Source: Xiphydria camelus (taxonomy: Eukaryota > Arthropoda > Insecta > Hymenoptera > Xiphydriidae). From it: a stretch of 64,000 nucleotides of DNA. A program made the translations under genes and the position numbers. Positions 24,901 to 34,122 of the stretch are shown piece by piece (the first letter of the stretch is position 1; the number at the start of each line of letters is the position of its first letter). Below the pieces are notes generated by a model. That model had not been told where the DNA came from. It was given only the letters and a program-made list of their open reading frames with translations, and did no database searches. The stretch spans positions 26,585,385 to 26,649,384 of the forward strand of contig OY783195.1 of assembly GCA_963678675.1 (NCBI GenBank), written 5' to 3'.

Positions 24901-27900
24901 TGGCAGATATGGAAGAAAGGTTTAAACGAGAAATGTTTCTCTATTCTTTTGCTATAAAAAAGCTATCTTGCGTTTTTCGTATATCTCTACTGCGTTTCGA
25001 GATAATCGCGTTCAAAGTTAAGTATGAATTGGCGCGTGTATTCTACTTTGACCCTACACGGGAAGACTTACATCGGTAAATGTTTCTCTATTTACAATAA
25101 AAGAGGTACGCGTAAGGGTTTTCGGATGTTTCTGCTGTGCTGAAGAACAATTTTTCCTTCAATACCAGTAAATTGTAATGTAAATTATCACGATTTAATG
25201 TTTTCAAAAGAATAATTGCCGTATCGCACTGTAGAAACATCCGTACAGAGAAAAAGAATTAGTTGGATCTACGGAAAATTATTCGCAGATTATATTTATT
25301 CATATCGATGAAAGTTTTTGGTACATCAATTAGGCACCTCTTCCTTACAATCATATGGAATTGTATGTGCTTACAAAGAAAAAGTATCTAATTAATATGA
25401 AAAAAGATCAGATTGATGTCAGTAAATAATTACTAACGATCCCGCAAGTAATTCTTTTTCTCTGTGTATGTGTAATCCTCATGTGTACCTCTTTTATTGT
25501 AAATACAGTGACATTTACCGGTATCAGTCTTTTCGTGTACACCGAGAAAAGAACGTCGTCGACTTAAACGGAGCGAATGAATCAATTAACCCTCAGGCAT
25601 GTATTGGTGAGCGGCGGACCGACGCTCACCCCGGAACAGTGGGAAGTCTGCGGAGTGGCCTGCTACCGCGCCTGCTCCAATTCCCTGCAGGAGCTGCACC
25701 AGCTGACGATGGCGTTCTCGCCGCGTTCCGAGTCCTTCTACGGCGACGTCGCCCAGGTCAAGGTCGCCGCGCGTCGCGACGCCACGCCCGAGGAGTCCGA
25801 ACGCCTGCGCCAGCTCGCCGCTCAGGTCTGTCCACGACGCGTCCGAGGACGACGACTCGCGTATCGCATATACACGCCTTTTTTCGATCGAGCGTGCTAT
25901 TCTCTTCGGTTGTCGGACGCGCGAGCCTCCGACTCCGACGGTTGCGATTTCCGGCTCCGAGGAAACTCCTGTTTTATCCTCGCCGTAACGGTGCGCGCTT
26001 CGATTCCAGCTGGGAAGGTATGAGCGACGCTCGGATGACGCGGGTCTTACTTTTTTATGGTTCCAGCGATCGGACCTTCCTCGATAGAGAGTTTTTCTCG
26101 GAAGCGAAGCGCGGAAGCGACTCTTTTCCTCCTCGTTGAATTGGAATTGCGGAGTAGGCTGGATTAGAGTGAATGTAACGTTGTTTTCGATGCACGAAGA
26201 AAAAGGATGAGTAATTTTAACAGTGAATGTGAGTAATAGAGCTCTTTGAAGTGAAAAATTGAATTTTTTAATAGACCTAGCGCATACTTTTTACAGCTCG
26301 TTGCGGTATGAGCTCGTAAGCAACCGACACGTATTAACGGGAGATTGGTCAATTTTACCGTACATGTATAGTAGTTGTTTACCGTATATATGTATATAGT
26401 ATAAACTGATGTTTATACTAATACGAACTGTAAAAAGTGCGTTGCGATCTATTAAAAATTTCAATGTTTCACCGTGAGCAGCTCTGTTACTGGGATAACC
26501 GTAAAAATTCATGGGTTTTCCCATGATATTTTACTAATTCTTTTTCTCCGTGTACATACTGAGAGAAATAATTGCTGGTGCCAAAAAAATGTTTTCTTCA
26601 ATCAGAAACATAATATAATTTCAGGATTGTTTTTTTCATACGAGAAAATATTTAGTACGCTCGAGAAACTCTTTTCTTCGCGCAGAAAGAAAAAAGACCG
26701 CAAGTAATTATTTAATGACATCGATTAAATTTTATCATATATCTCAATTAAACATCTCTTCCTTATAGTCTTGCGGAGTAGCATATATGGAGAAAATTGA
26801 ATAGCAACGATAACCAGCCAGAATGATAAATAGGTGACAGCTTCGACATTATCGTGTTGAATAGTAATCTGTAGCATAGTAATGATCATCATTCGATTAG
26901 TAGCGATCACCGTTCGAATATTCTGCAGATTATTCAACACGATTTTGTCGAAGCTGTCACCTATTTACTATTCTGGCTGGTGATCCTTACCACTCAATTT
27001 TCTCCGTGATACGATTGCAAGGAAGAAATACTTAATTATAATAATATGAAAGAACATTTAATTTATGCGAATAAAATAATTACCCACGACTCCGCAAGTA
27101 ATTTTTAGTAGCTCCAACGAATTTCTTTTCTCGCTGCAGTTTCTATTCAAAATTTACTCGGGCATCTCTCGAGATCGCGATTTACATTTTCACCTCCGAT
27201 CAGACGATCTCGCGAGACGAGGGAGATTCTTTCCCGCGCGCGAACGGAGCCGGAGGCCTCGCGCGCGCCAAAAGCGCGCCGAGCCGAAAACCGTAGAGAA
27301 TACGGAGAATGTGGACCGCGCGTTGACGTGACTGATCTCAGGTGAGCCAGCTGCGCGAGGCGTTGAGCGCCGTCAAGAGACAGAACGCGACGCTTCTTCC
27401 GGCGGTGCCGTTCGACGAGACCACCGTTGAGACGACACTGCTCAACTACCACACTACCACCTCCTACCCCGTCGGTTGTAGACAGCACACGACACCCCCC
27501 GATTACACTACTAACACTACGTCGAACACGGGCCCCCATTGGCTCTAGCCGTCCACGGTAACTCACGTCATGGATTTTATCGATTTTTTCCACCGCCAAA
27601 AAGCGCGCGCCTGTATAGATCCTTCGGTCCGGTGGAGACGCCGTCGGTGGGCCGCTTCCGCAGCGATCGTACCGCGGCGCGCCGGTCGCGCATTTTCGCG
27701 CGAAACGCTGCGCGAGAATCGTTCGCGCGACTCCGGAATCGAAATTGTTTCCCAATCATCGCGAATCGATCGAGCGTCGAAAGCGTTTAAACGTTCTCGA
27801 TCGAGGATCGCTCGACGCGATTGCTCGGCGTTTTCGACGGGGCGGAGGCCGGCCTACCGGCGGCGCGTAAAGAGAGAACGACACTTTTTACATCGATTGT

Positions 27901-30900
27901 GTTTCTATCGCTCATCACCTCTCGAGCGGACGGCGAATGCACACGCAGAGCATATAGACGGCACGATTAAACTGCGGACGTTTTCGACGGGGTCCTTCCG
28001 GTCGCTTTCGTCTTTGATGGATTGATTTTCATCTCCTTTCGAAGTAACGTTTTGTCTTTCGGATTTTTTTTTTTTCAGCGCGACGAAAGGATCCCGTCGT
28101 CTCTGTCGACCTAGAAACATGTTGCGTCAAACGCGCACGGTTTTGTGTTGTCTCGCTGCTAAAATCCATGGCTTGAGTCCATGGCTAGACTTTGATTCGC
28201 ATATTTGATATACTTATTCGATAGGACACACGTCTCGTAGGACTGCAGCTTCGCTACGTAGATACTGTTGCACACGTTTTGACCACCACGTTTATACATT
28301 ATATGATACGACCACTCGTTCATCACCACCATAGAACGCGTATAGGACGAGATATCTCGTGGAAGTTTTTCTGCGGAGAGACTGATACCGGTAAATTTTA
28401 TCGTGTTTCTGATAAAAAAAAAAAGATTTTTAGGATGTTTGTACTGTACCTGAAGAAGAATTTTTCCTTAAACACTAATAAATTGTAATGTAAATCATCA
28501 AGATTTAATGTTTTCAAAAGAAAAATCATTGTACCGCACTGTGTGCACTGAGAGAAATAATTGCTAATATTAAAAAATGTTTTCTTCGATCACAGAAACA
28601 TTATATAATTCCAGGATCAAGTCGTGGTTTTCTTTGTGTAAGAAAATACTTGTCACACGGAGAAAAAGGATTAATAATTTTTACAGTGGACTCCAATAAC
28701 AGGGCTCTTCGAGGTGAAATATTAAATTTTTTTAATAGACACAGCGAACTTTTCACAGTACGTTGCAATATGAACCCGTAAACATCCGACACACATTAAC
28801 GGGAGATTGGTAATTTTTATCGCATAAACTGATGTTTATATATTACGAACTCTGTAAGAAGTACGCTTTGGTCTATTACACATTTCAATGTTTCACCTCG
28901 AGGAGCCCTTTTATTAATCCTTTTTCCCCGTGTAGGCTCGAGTAATTGTTTTTTTTTGCGCAGAAAGTATTTCTTGTTCAAACGAAGATATTCTTGAATC
29001 AAGCATACATACACTGAGAAAAAATGTACTTGATCGAAATAAACGTGCCTTTGGATAGTCCCAAGGGCGTATTTATTCGATTTAAATGAATATCGATTTG
29101 ATTCAAAGAACATCTAATTAATTCAATAATATTAATATTTGCGTCCAATCGATATTCATTTTAATCGAATAAATACGCTCTTGGGACTATCCAAAGCCAC
29201 GTTTATTTTGATCAAGTACATTTTTTTCTCAGTGTATTCTTCGACCAAGAATCTGTATCTTAAAAATTTGTAAGATCATAATATGTTCTTGATTCAAGAT
29301 ATATTTTTTTGTCACCAGCGATTATTTCTCTTAGTTTAAAGACATCCGAAAATCTTCATATGCATCTCTTTCATTGCAAACACAGTAACATTCATCAGTA
29401 TCAGTCTTTCGAGGAATCTCGCTTGCCGATAGTCCATTGATACCGAAGAGGGAACCCCGCGACGAGATCGTCTCCACGCGATCGCGCCGAACTCTCCTCG
29501 GGATATTTGCAACTCGCCACGTGTGCTCCGCCGTGTCCTCAGGTGTTCCTGCTGGAGGAGCAGCGCGTCGAGGAGACCGCCAGAACCTTCGACGAGAGGT
29601 CCTACGTCTTCCTCCTTTATCCGCCCTCCGTTGCGACCACCCTCAATCCGGATCTGTACATAGTGAGGGTCCAATTGAGGGCGCTTATAGTCGGTCTACT
29701 GGTGCATCAGATGCTGCTGCACTGCATAGCTAGCGTTCTGCTTCACGGGACGAGGCCGCTGGTACCCAGGTGAGGGTCTTGCGATGATCGGAAGAGCGAT
29801 AAAGACGACGCGGATAACAATTACATTTGTTCCTTTCACGCAGCCTGGCTCACGTAGTGCTGAATCCATCCACGACATCGAGAACCCCCTCGCCGGGGTA
29901 CATGACGTACATGAAGTCGAAACACGTGGAGACCTTCCTGGCGGCGCTGGATCTGTCCTACGCGGCGGCCCTGAAGTTCGACTCTCGCCCGGGCCTCAAG
30001 TTCCTCGTGCAGAAGGTGGCGAACCTGGACCAGGCGGCGAATCTCTATCGCCAAGCGGGCGCGGCGTGGACCATCAAGGTGGTGGCGCTCTTCGAGCTCT
30101 GCCTCCACGAGCTGTCGCGCACCGAGGCCAACGTGGAGACGGTGAAGAGGCTGCTGAGCGCCGGCGAGTCGAGCGACGCCGAGTACCGGGACCTCTCGCG
30201 CTACCTGAAGGAGCTGAAGACCACCTTCGACAAGCTCTGCGAGATGTACGTCGAGGTGGTGGTCGACAAGGACGGCAAGCACGCGCGGATAGACAGCATC
30301 TGCGACAGGCCGGTCTTCTTTCTGGTCGCCCAGCCGGACGACTTCCCGGAGATCAAGGGGAAGGAGATGATGGAGGGCGGTTCCTGCAATTCTCGCGTTC
30401 CACCGGCACCATCCGCGGGACCCGGTGAGAATCGCGTCGATCCTGAGAACTGCCCGCTTCCGGTCGCCACCGAGAAAACCTCGCCGTCCCCGAAGAGAGT
30501 TCTCGATTCGCCCGAAGCCGAAGAAGAAGAGGCGGAGGTCTACAATCCCAACCTGGACGGCTCCGAGAGCGGATTGGAGGAGCTCGACGTGCCCTTGGAG
30601 GTGGAATCGCGACCCTTCCGACTGTCCGACCTCGCGGTCGAGTACTCCACCGATTCCGGGCCGGAATCCGAGCCGGAAACCGACGACTCGAGGCCGGCCT
30701 CCCGATTGGGCTCGATCGACGACCGGATCGTCTATCCGGACGGCTCCAGGGGAAGTTCGAGGGTCGACGAGAAGAGCTGTCGAGCCGTCGCGGACCCGGA
30801 GCCCCGCGGGACGCCTCCGTCCTGGCGCGCGAAGACGTACGAGCCGCCGCTGTCGCGGAGGAGCTCCCTGAAGTTCGTCATCGCGCGGGAATCGGACGAC

Positions 30901-31645
30901 TCGACCCGGTGGCGTCTTCGGGATCGATCGCTATCGCTCGGCGAGTTGCCGAAGACCTCGGAGGGACGTCTCGGTGCCGCTCGGCGAGCTCTCTCCCGGC
31001 CCGTTTCCGAGCCGAAGTCCCCGCGTGCGGTGACTCGCTCGGAATCGGTCCAGCGTGACCGGCGCGAGACTGTGGGACAGGAAGCACGGGAATCCGACGC
31101 CGACGGAGATCCCAACGGCCGCGCCGAGTCCCCCGCGGAAGTGGCGAACGTCGGCGACCTCCTGAAGGCCTACGAACACAACAAGCTCGCCCTCAGGACG
31201 AACCCCTTCCTCCGGGAGAGCGAGGAAACCGGCGACGGCGGCGGCGGACCGGCGATCCCGCCGGAGATCGAGCAGCAGCGCAGGAGCAGCATCGGCAAGG
31301 ACAGCGAGGCTCATCGCAGGGCCTGGGCGGAGACTCTGAGCGCCGCGCTCGAGTGGGCGCTGGCGTTATCGGTAATTAGCGAACGGTTTTCACCTGTCTT
31401 TATCGCCCTCGTCTGAATTATCGCGCGTCGCGCTCTGCGATCGTCCGAAGGATTTTACAGGTCGTTAATTACCGGACATTCTCCGCGTTTAATTCGCGCA
31501 GGACGAGCGGCTGGCTCCCGTGCTTCCGGTGATGGTGGGTGGGGTGCGCGTCCTGACGAGGCACGCGGTCGATCCGACCCTGAAGGACCGACTGTCCGCG
31601 CTCTTTCATCGCGTCGTCCTTCTCTACGGCTTCACCGATCAGTAG
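15922..31645 (+). CDS. ARFGEF3: ARFGEF3 / BIG3-like Sec7-family protein (complete, 22 exons)
   Basis: Orthologue of BIG3 (KIAA1244), a large GEF-related protein of the secretory pathway. Exons: 15922-16006, 16087-16220, 16629-16763, 16980-17145, 17229-17358, 17682-17951, 18067-18300, 19479-19706, 19807-20183, 20268-20452, 20524-20686, 20789-21097, 21175-21397, 21483-21662, 22061-22469, 22725-22937, 23023-23974, 24078-24210, 25597-25825, 29543-29769, 29844-31371, 31502-31645. All phases join, giving 2217 aa (human about 2177). N-terminal helical DCB/HUS-type repeats include [20 protein letters not shown] degenerate Sec7 region (about 545-640) includes [12 protein letters not shown] and [19 protein letters not shown]-like HDS segments include [46 protein letters not shown] and SGWRPLF. 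Exon 21 encodes a Ser/Glu/Arg-rich, probably disordered tail (about 1835-2130). No ATG competes for the start [13 protein letters not shown]. Confidence 0.96.
16390..16545. mobile_element. Diverged MITE, family H, in ARFGEF3 intron 2
   Basis: Carries family H features: ctattatctcg on the left, acttttttgaagatca, gatctacaaaaaa, agccaaaagtttat, and aacgagataatcg on the right. Confidence 0.6.
18400..18650. repeat. Repeat family J, unit 1 (fold-back, then direct copies)
   Basis: An inverted pair (cttagcatacgtctatgt.. near 18401 and ..agacgtatgctaag near 18557) forms a fold-back. The segment from gtgcaaccgttaatac to gaagagcaggcaac recurs at 18935-19040 and in part at 19100-19200, all in ARFGEF3 intron 7. 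Confidence 0.7.
18655..18860. mobile_element. MITE, family H, between family J units
   Basis: The left end ggctaaacttattcggcagg and right end ctggcgagtaaatttaaact are inverted, with cactattatctcattattca / atagataatgagataagag just inside. It separates family J units. Confidence 0.8.
18861..19213. repeat. Repeat family J, units 2 and 3
   Basis: Directly repeats 18450-18650: tcattcgtttttattttgtt, gcaaccgttaatacacagac, and ctgaagagcgggcaaccc. A shorter third unit starts near 19050 (tgaatgagcacgtttttag). Confidence 0.7.
19214..19432. mobile_element. MITE, family I, in ARFGEF3 intron 7
   Basis: The left end gccggcgtcacgaattctg and right end cagaatccgtgacaccggg are inverted. Interior aaatgtcacgttt and caatgaacgattaattatca match the copies at 6383-6569 and 37522-37866. 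It ends only 46 bases before exon 8. Confidence 0.75.
21685..22004. mobile_element. MITE, family G, filling ARFGEF3 intron 14
   Basis: The ends tacatggaaaaaaaggatta and taccaatcctttttttccat are inverted. Interior includes aatttttacagtcatcccaa, ttaatagaccacagc and caatgtttcacctcgag. Intron 14 is 398 bases and this element supplies about 320 of them, starting 22 bases after the donor. Related copies are at 26194-26553 and 28654-28933. Confidence 0.8.
22479..22672. mobile_element. MITE, family H, filling ARFGEF3 intron 15
   Basis: The ends tatgaggctaaacttactcg and cgagtaagttgaaaata are near-inverse. Inside are cgatcgctattatctcgttg and aatgagataatagcgatcg. Intron 15 is 255 bases and this copy covers about 194, starting nine bases after the splice donor. 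Confidence 0.85.
24211..25055. other. ARFGEF3 intron 18, 5' part
   Basis: GC-rich at the 5' end and AT-rich after 24880. A loose inverted pair (gattatctcgaaatcgat near 24881 / tttcgagataatcgcg near 24996) is present. No exon was seen, and flanking exons join in phase without one. Confidence 0.5.
25056..25539. mobile_element. MITE, family F, copy 1 (hosts a family E copy)
   Basis: The left end (acgggaagacttacatcggt, then aaatg..tttacaataaaagag) is inverse to the right end (cctcttttattgtaaatac..atttaccggtatcagtctt). It is interrupted at 25244-25466 by a complete family E element. The second family F copy is at 28377-29411. Confidence 0.8.
25244..25466. mobile_element. MITE, family E, nested in family F
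   Basis: The ends acagagaaaaagaattag and taattctttttctctgt are inverted, with ttggatctacggaaaattat inside the left and cccgcaagtaatt at the right. Its centre carries an imperfect hairpin around cacctcttccttacaatcat. Family members: 26693-27136, 39924-40179, and 62700-62870 (partial). Confidence 0.85.
25826..26193. other. Start of ARFGEF3 intron 19
   Basis: GC-rich, with the exon 19 reading frame running on by chance for some distance. The donor at 25825|GTCTGT is chosen because exon 20 restores the family sequence [10 protein letters not shown]. Confidence 0.6.
26194..26553. mobile_element. MITE, family G, copy 2
   Basis: Left gaagaaaaaggatgagtaat and right ttactaattctttttctccg are near-inverse. 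Interior includes ttaatagacctagcg, acgggagattgg and caatgtttcaccg, matching copies at 21685-22004 and 28654-28933. Confidence 0.8.
26566..26692. mobile_element. Family A MITE, left half only
   Basis: Starts actgagagaaataattgctg and continues tgttttcttcaatcagaaac as in the full copy at 40485-40755. After the cgcagaaag motif it changes into family E sequence, so the right half is lost or replaced. Confidence 0.7.
26693..27136. mobile_element. MITE, family E, split by family N
   Basis: Has gcaagtaattatttaatg.. on the left and actccgcaagtaatttttag.. on the right. It is interrupted by the fold-back element at 26786-27008. The left terminus is truncated against the family A fragment. Confidence 0.7.
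26786..27008. mobile_element. Fold-back MITE, family N, copy 3, nested
   Basis: The ends atggagaaaattgaatagca and accactcaattttctccgtg are inverted. It carries gacagcttcgacattatcgt and its inverse cgattttgtcgaagctgtc. It is the best preserved of three copies (others 4105-4343 and 4360-4630). Confidence 0.85.
27342..27548 (+). CDS. Possible alternative terminal exon of ARFGEF3
   Basis: A 68-codon ORF begins immediately after a candidate acceptor (ctgatctcag|) in phase 0, the same phase as the end of exon 19, and runs to TAG at 27546-27548. It reads [20 protein letters not shown] and then a Thr-rich hydrophilic tail ending NTGPHWL. Codons are GC3-rich like neighbouring exons. Exon 19 joins exon 20 directly to give the conserved reading, so this would be an alternative last exon, not a constitutive one. 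No good in-frame donor was seen. It has no similarity that I recognise, and chance is a real possibility. Confidence 0.35.
   Translation: MSQLREALSAVKRQNATLLPAVPFDETTVETTLLNYHTTTSYPVGCRQHTTPPDYTTNTTSNTGPHWL
27549..28376. other. ARFGEF3 intron 19, middle part
   Basis: CpG-rich up to about 28000, then AT-richer. A (T)10 tract ends in a cag at 28079, but no coherent exon follows. Confidence 0.5.
28654..28933. mobile_element. MITE, family G, copy 3, nested in family A
   Basis: The ends cacacggagaaaaaggatta and taatcctttttccccgtgt are inverted. Interior matches the other family G copies (ttaatagacacagcg, acgggagattgg, caatgtttcacctcgag). Confidence 0.9.
29009..29237. mobile_element. MITE, family L, nested in family A
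   Basis: A near-perfect palindrome about 229 bases long. Ends are atacactgagaaaaaatgta and tacatttttttctcagtgta; arms carry tggatagtcccaagggcgta and the inverse. It is probably young, because its arms match so well. Confidence 0.9.
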
Positions 31646-33789
31646 GAGGTTCGCCGGGATGTCTTCCCTTCTCGCGGGAGCGAGAAACGCGCGGAACGAG
31701 AAGATAGAAAAGGATACGCGCGCTCCTGGACCGCTTCGTAGCGCAATGCTACTAGCTATCTACTCGTAGGTATTCGAGATCGAGGAGACGGAAAGCCGTG
31801 TGATTTTAGATGCGATCAAGTGGATTTTAAATGTAACGATAAGACTAATGTATTTTTAATTCGCGAGTAATATTTAAGCATCCAAACCCGAGTCGAAATT
31901 CTCGCTTTCCTGTTAGCCTCCAGAGCCTATCGATACCTTAGTTCTAATAAGTCGTATCCCACATCCGTACTTTCGACTTCCCTGGCTGAACTCAAGTTCT
32001 AATCGAACCGCGATATATTCTCGGCCTTTCTTCAGTCTACCCGGCTTCGTTAAAATATATCAGGTTGGACAGGTTGAGCGCAGGTCGCTGATGAAGGTTG
32101 GCAGTAGGTCGGTGAACGTATTCCGGTCTGACATCTTTTAGCCTTATTAGACGCTCCTCGGCCTAAATTTCATAACATCGAAAAGTGGGCTGAACAGAGG
32201 CCGAGTGAGATTTTCGACTCGGGAATCAGTATTCTCGTTGCGAGTATTCCGTCGAAATATCGAGAAATAATACATCGCGTTCATTGCGCCGCGTTTTTGC
32301 CAGCGACTGACGGTGGCGAGGGACGCGGAAGAGCCGTTACGTAACGTTATTTTTCGGAGCACCTATCGTACCAGTACTTGTATAATGTATCTCGTGACAA
32401 TATATCTGTGTAGGTATATCAGTCTCGGATTATCCAAGCGTCGAGACGCCCGACGACGCGAATCGTCGACCACTCGAAATATGCTGAGAATTTTACCACC
32501 GTCGGATTTGATTATTTATCGTCAATTACCGCATTTATTACCGCGTTATTTAATTTAATCTTCGTTATACCCGAGCGTTCACTGTTCATTATTCGCAGCA
32601 GCTTCCGCCACGAGGGATTCGTTTCGCGGCGTAATAAATGGATCTGCTTATCCGTGCACGTTACGCGGCTGTTGTTTATTTATGCTTTTTACGTTTAACT
32701 GTACGTTTGCGGTCCGGGGCACGGCAAGTTGCCGCAGCGAGCTTCGCTGCGCCGAGTCGTAACTTCGGCGACCGCTTCCTGGTCGCGAGGGACTCCGGCT
32801 GGATGAGCGACATTTCGAAGGAGTGCTCGCACAGCGCGCGTCCTTTGTTTTCGAGAGTAGGTATGTACTACACGTGCGGGGTCGATCTTCCGAGAGGCGC
32901 ACGCATCGCTATCCGACATTCATCTCGAGCTGACGCTTCGACCCGATGCGTGATCTGCGACGACGACGAGACACTGACCTCGATTAATCCTCGGCGAAAT
33001 CTCTGGTTGGCCCTTGTTTCAATGAGTCCACAGTCTTTGAAGGGGGACTTCTCAGATATCGTAGGTTCGATTAAGAATTAAGGCGGGGCTGTCAAGACTG
33101 TTGCGGTTGGCAATAGGTATGTTAACGATTTCGCGAATTACTCCCATTTAATTCTTGATGATTTTTACGCAGTAAAATATATCGTAAACCGTTCAGTACG
33201 ATCGATCACATACCGGAAATAGATTTTAATGAAGTATCACGACTGAAAATTGATTGGGAATTATTAAAATCGTAGGCGATTCTGACAAATTTAAAATTTT
33301 AAATTTTTTAAACTGACTTAAAGGCTGACGAATTTCAAAATAGAGATTTTTGACAGATAATTACTTTTCGTTGTATTAGATATATCGTGTTCTTAGGGAG
33401 AATGCGTAGAGTACCGTTACTTTGACTTTTTTCTTCGACTTGGTAATTATCACAAAATCGTCGTCGTGTCGCTGGATTTGCACTATGGTCTCGGTACCGA
33501 GCTGAGATAGGTAAACCTCTTGATTTAATATAAAATATAATAATAAATTGTAAGACACATATCCATATTTTTCGAGATTCGACCTTATACCAAATTAACA
33601 TAGGCCTTCGGCGAGCCTCCTCCCCAAACCATGCCTCGTGTTATGACCTAATTAAACGCAGTCTGAAAAAACCTCGGATTTCCGCCTAATGACATAAGAT
33701 ACTATTTACGCTTTCGAGATAGCGAATATCGATATGAAGTCGGCCAATGAAATTCACGGAAAAGTGGTTTCATTTTTTCATACATATAA
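31646..33789. other. 3' flank of ARFGEF3
   Basis: An AATAAA at 32633-32638 is the clearest plus-strand polyadenylation candidate, about 990 bases past the stop. Nearer signals could be variants. The ORF at 32638-33081 has no recognisable domain. Confidence 0.5.
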
Positions 33790-34122
33790 AAGAACGTATC
33801 CTGATCATCGCCGGCCGAAACCGCTGAAGCTAATTAAGTGAAATTTGGATAGTAGGCTTTTTTTATCGCTTAAGCACCCACTAAAAAAGGGTTTTATGAA
33901 ATTCTTCTCCCCTAAGGTGGTGAAATAGGGGATGTGAGTTTGTATGAAAATCCGTAATTTTTGAAGTTAGATCCATGAAAATATTGGTATTTGACCTTCC
34001 GGATAGAAATTAAGAAAAACACGCTTCAGGATTTTTGGAAATTTATCTCTTGATGAGGTAAAATATGGGATCTAAGATTTATTTCGAGATCCATAGGGAC
34101 GAAGTCGCAGGTGGAAAGCTGG
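33790..34122 (+). mobile_element. Helitron-like element, plus orientation
   Basis: Similar to 5875-6320 in the opposite orientation (ccgaaaccgctgaagctaat; gaaaatccgtaatttttgaa). The 3' end is ggacgaagtcgcaggtgg, then aaag and CTGG followed by T, fitting the CTRR Helitron terminus. Start estimated. Confidence 0.45.

Larger units (their letters stand above)
28545..29335. mobile_element. MITE, family A, nested in F and hosting G and L
   Basis: The ends gcactgagagaaataattgc and caccagcgattatttctctt are inverted. Between the inserted elements the family A body is collinear with 40485-40755: tttttttgcgcagaaagt, cttgttcaaacgaag, aatctgtatcttaaa, tgttcttgattcaag. Confidence 0.85.
28377..29411. mobile_element. 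MITE, family F, copy 2: outer layer of a nested stack
   Basis: The left end agagactgataccggtaaat and right end aacattcatcagtatcagtc are inverted, and tttaatgttttcaaaagaaa matches copy 1 at 25056. It holds a family A element at 28545-29335, which itself contains two further MITEs. Confidence 0.8.

Noticed and set aside
25577..26023. Extension of ARFGEF3 exon 19 as a 148-codon ORF
   Set aside because: Reading past 25825 gives non-homologous Arg-rich text, while splicing to 29543 restores the conserved [10 protein letters not shown] reading.
30425..31115. Several long ORFs within ARFGEF3 exon 21
   Set aside because: Other-frame readings of the real, GC-rich exon.
32638..33081. 147-codon ORF in the ARFGEF3 3' flank
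   Set aside because: Random-looking composition and no homology recognised; it starts at a polyadenylation-like AATAAATG.
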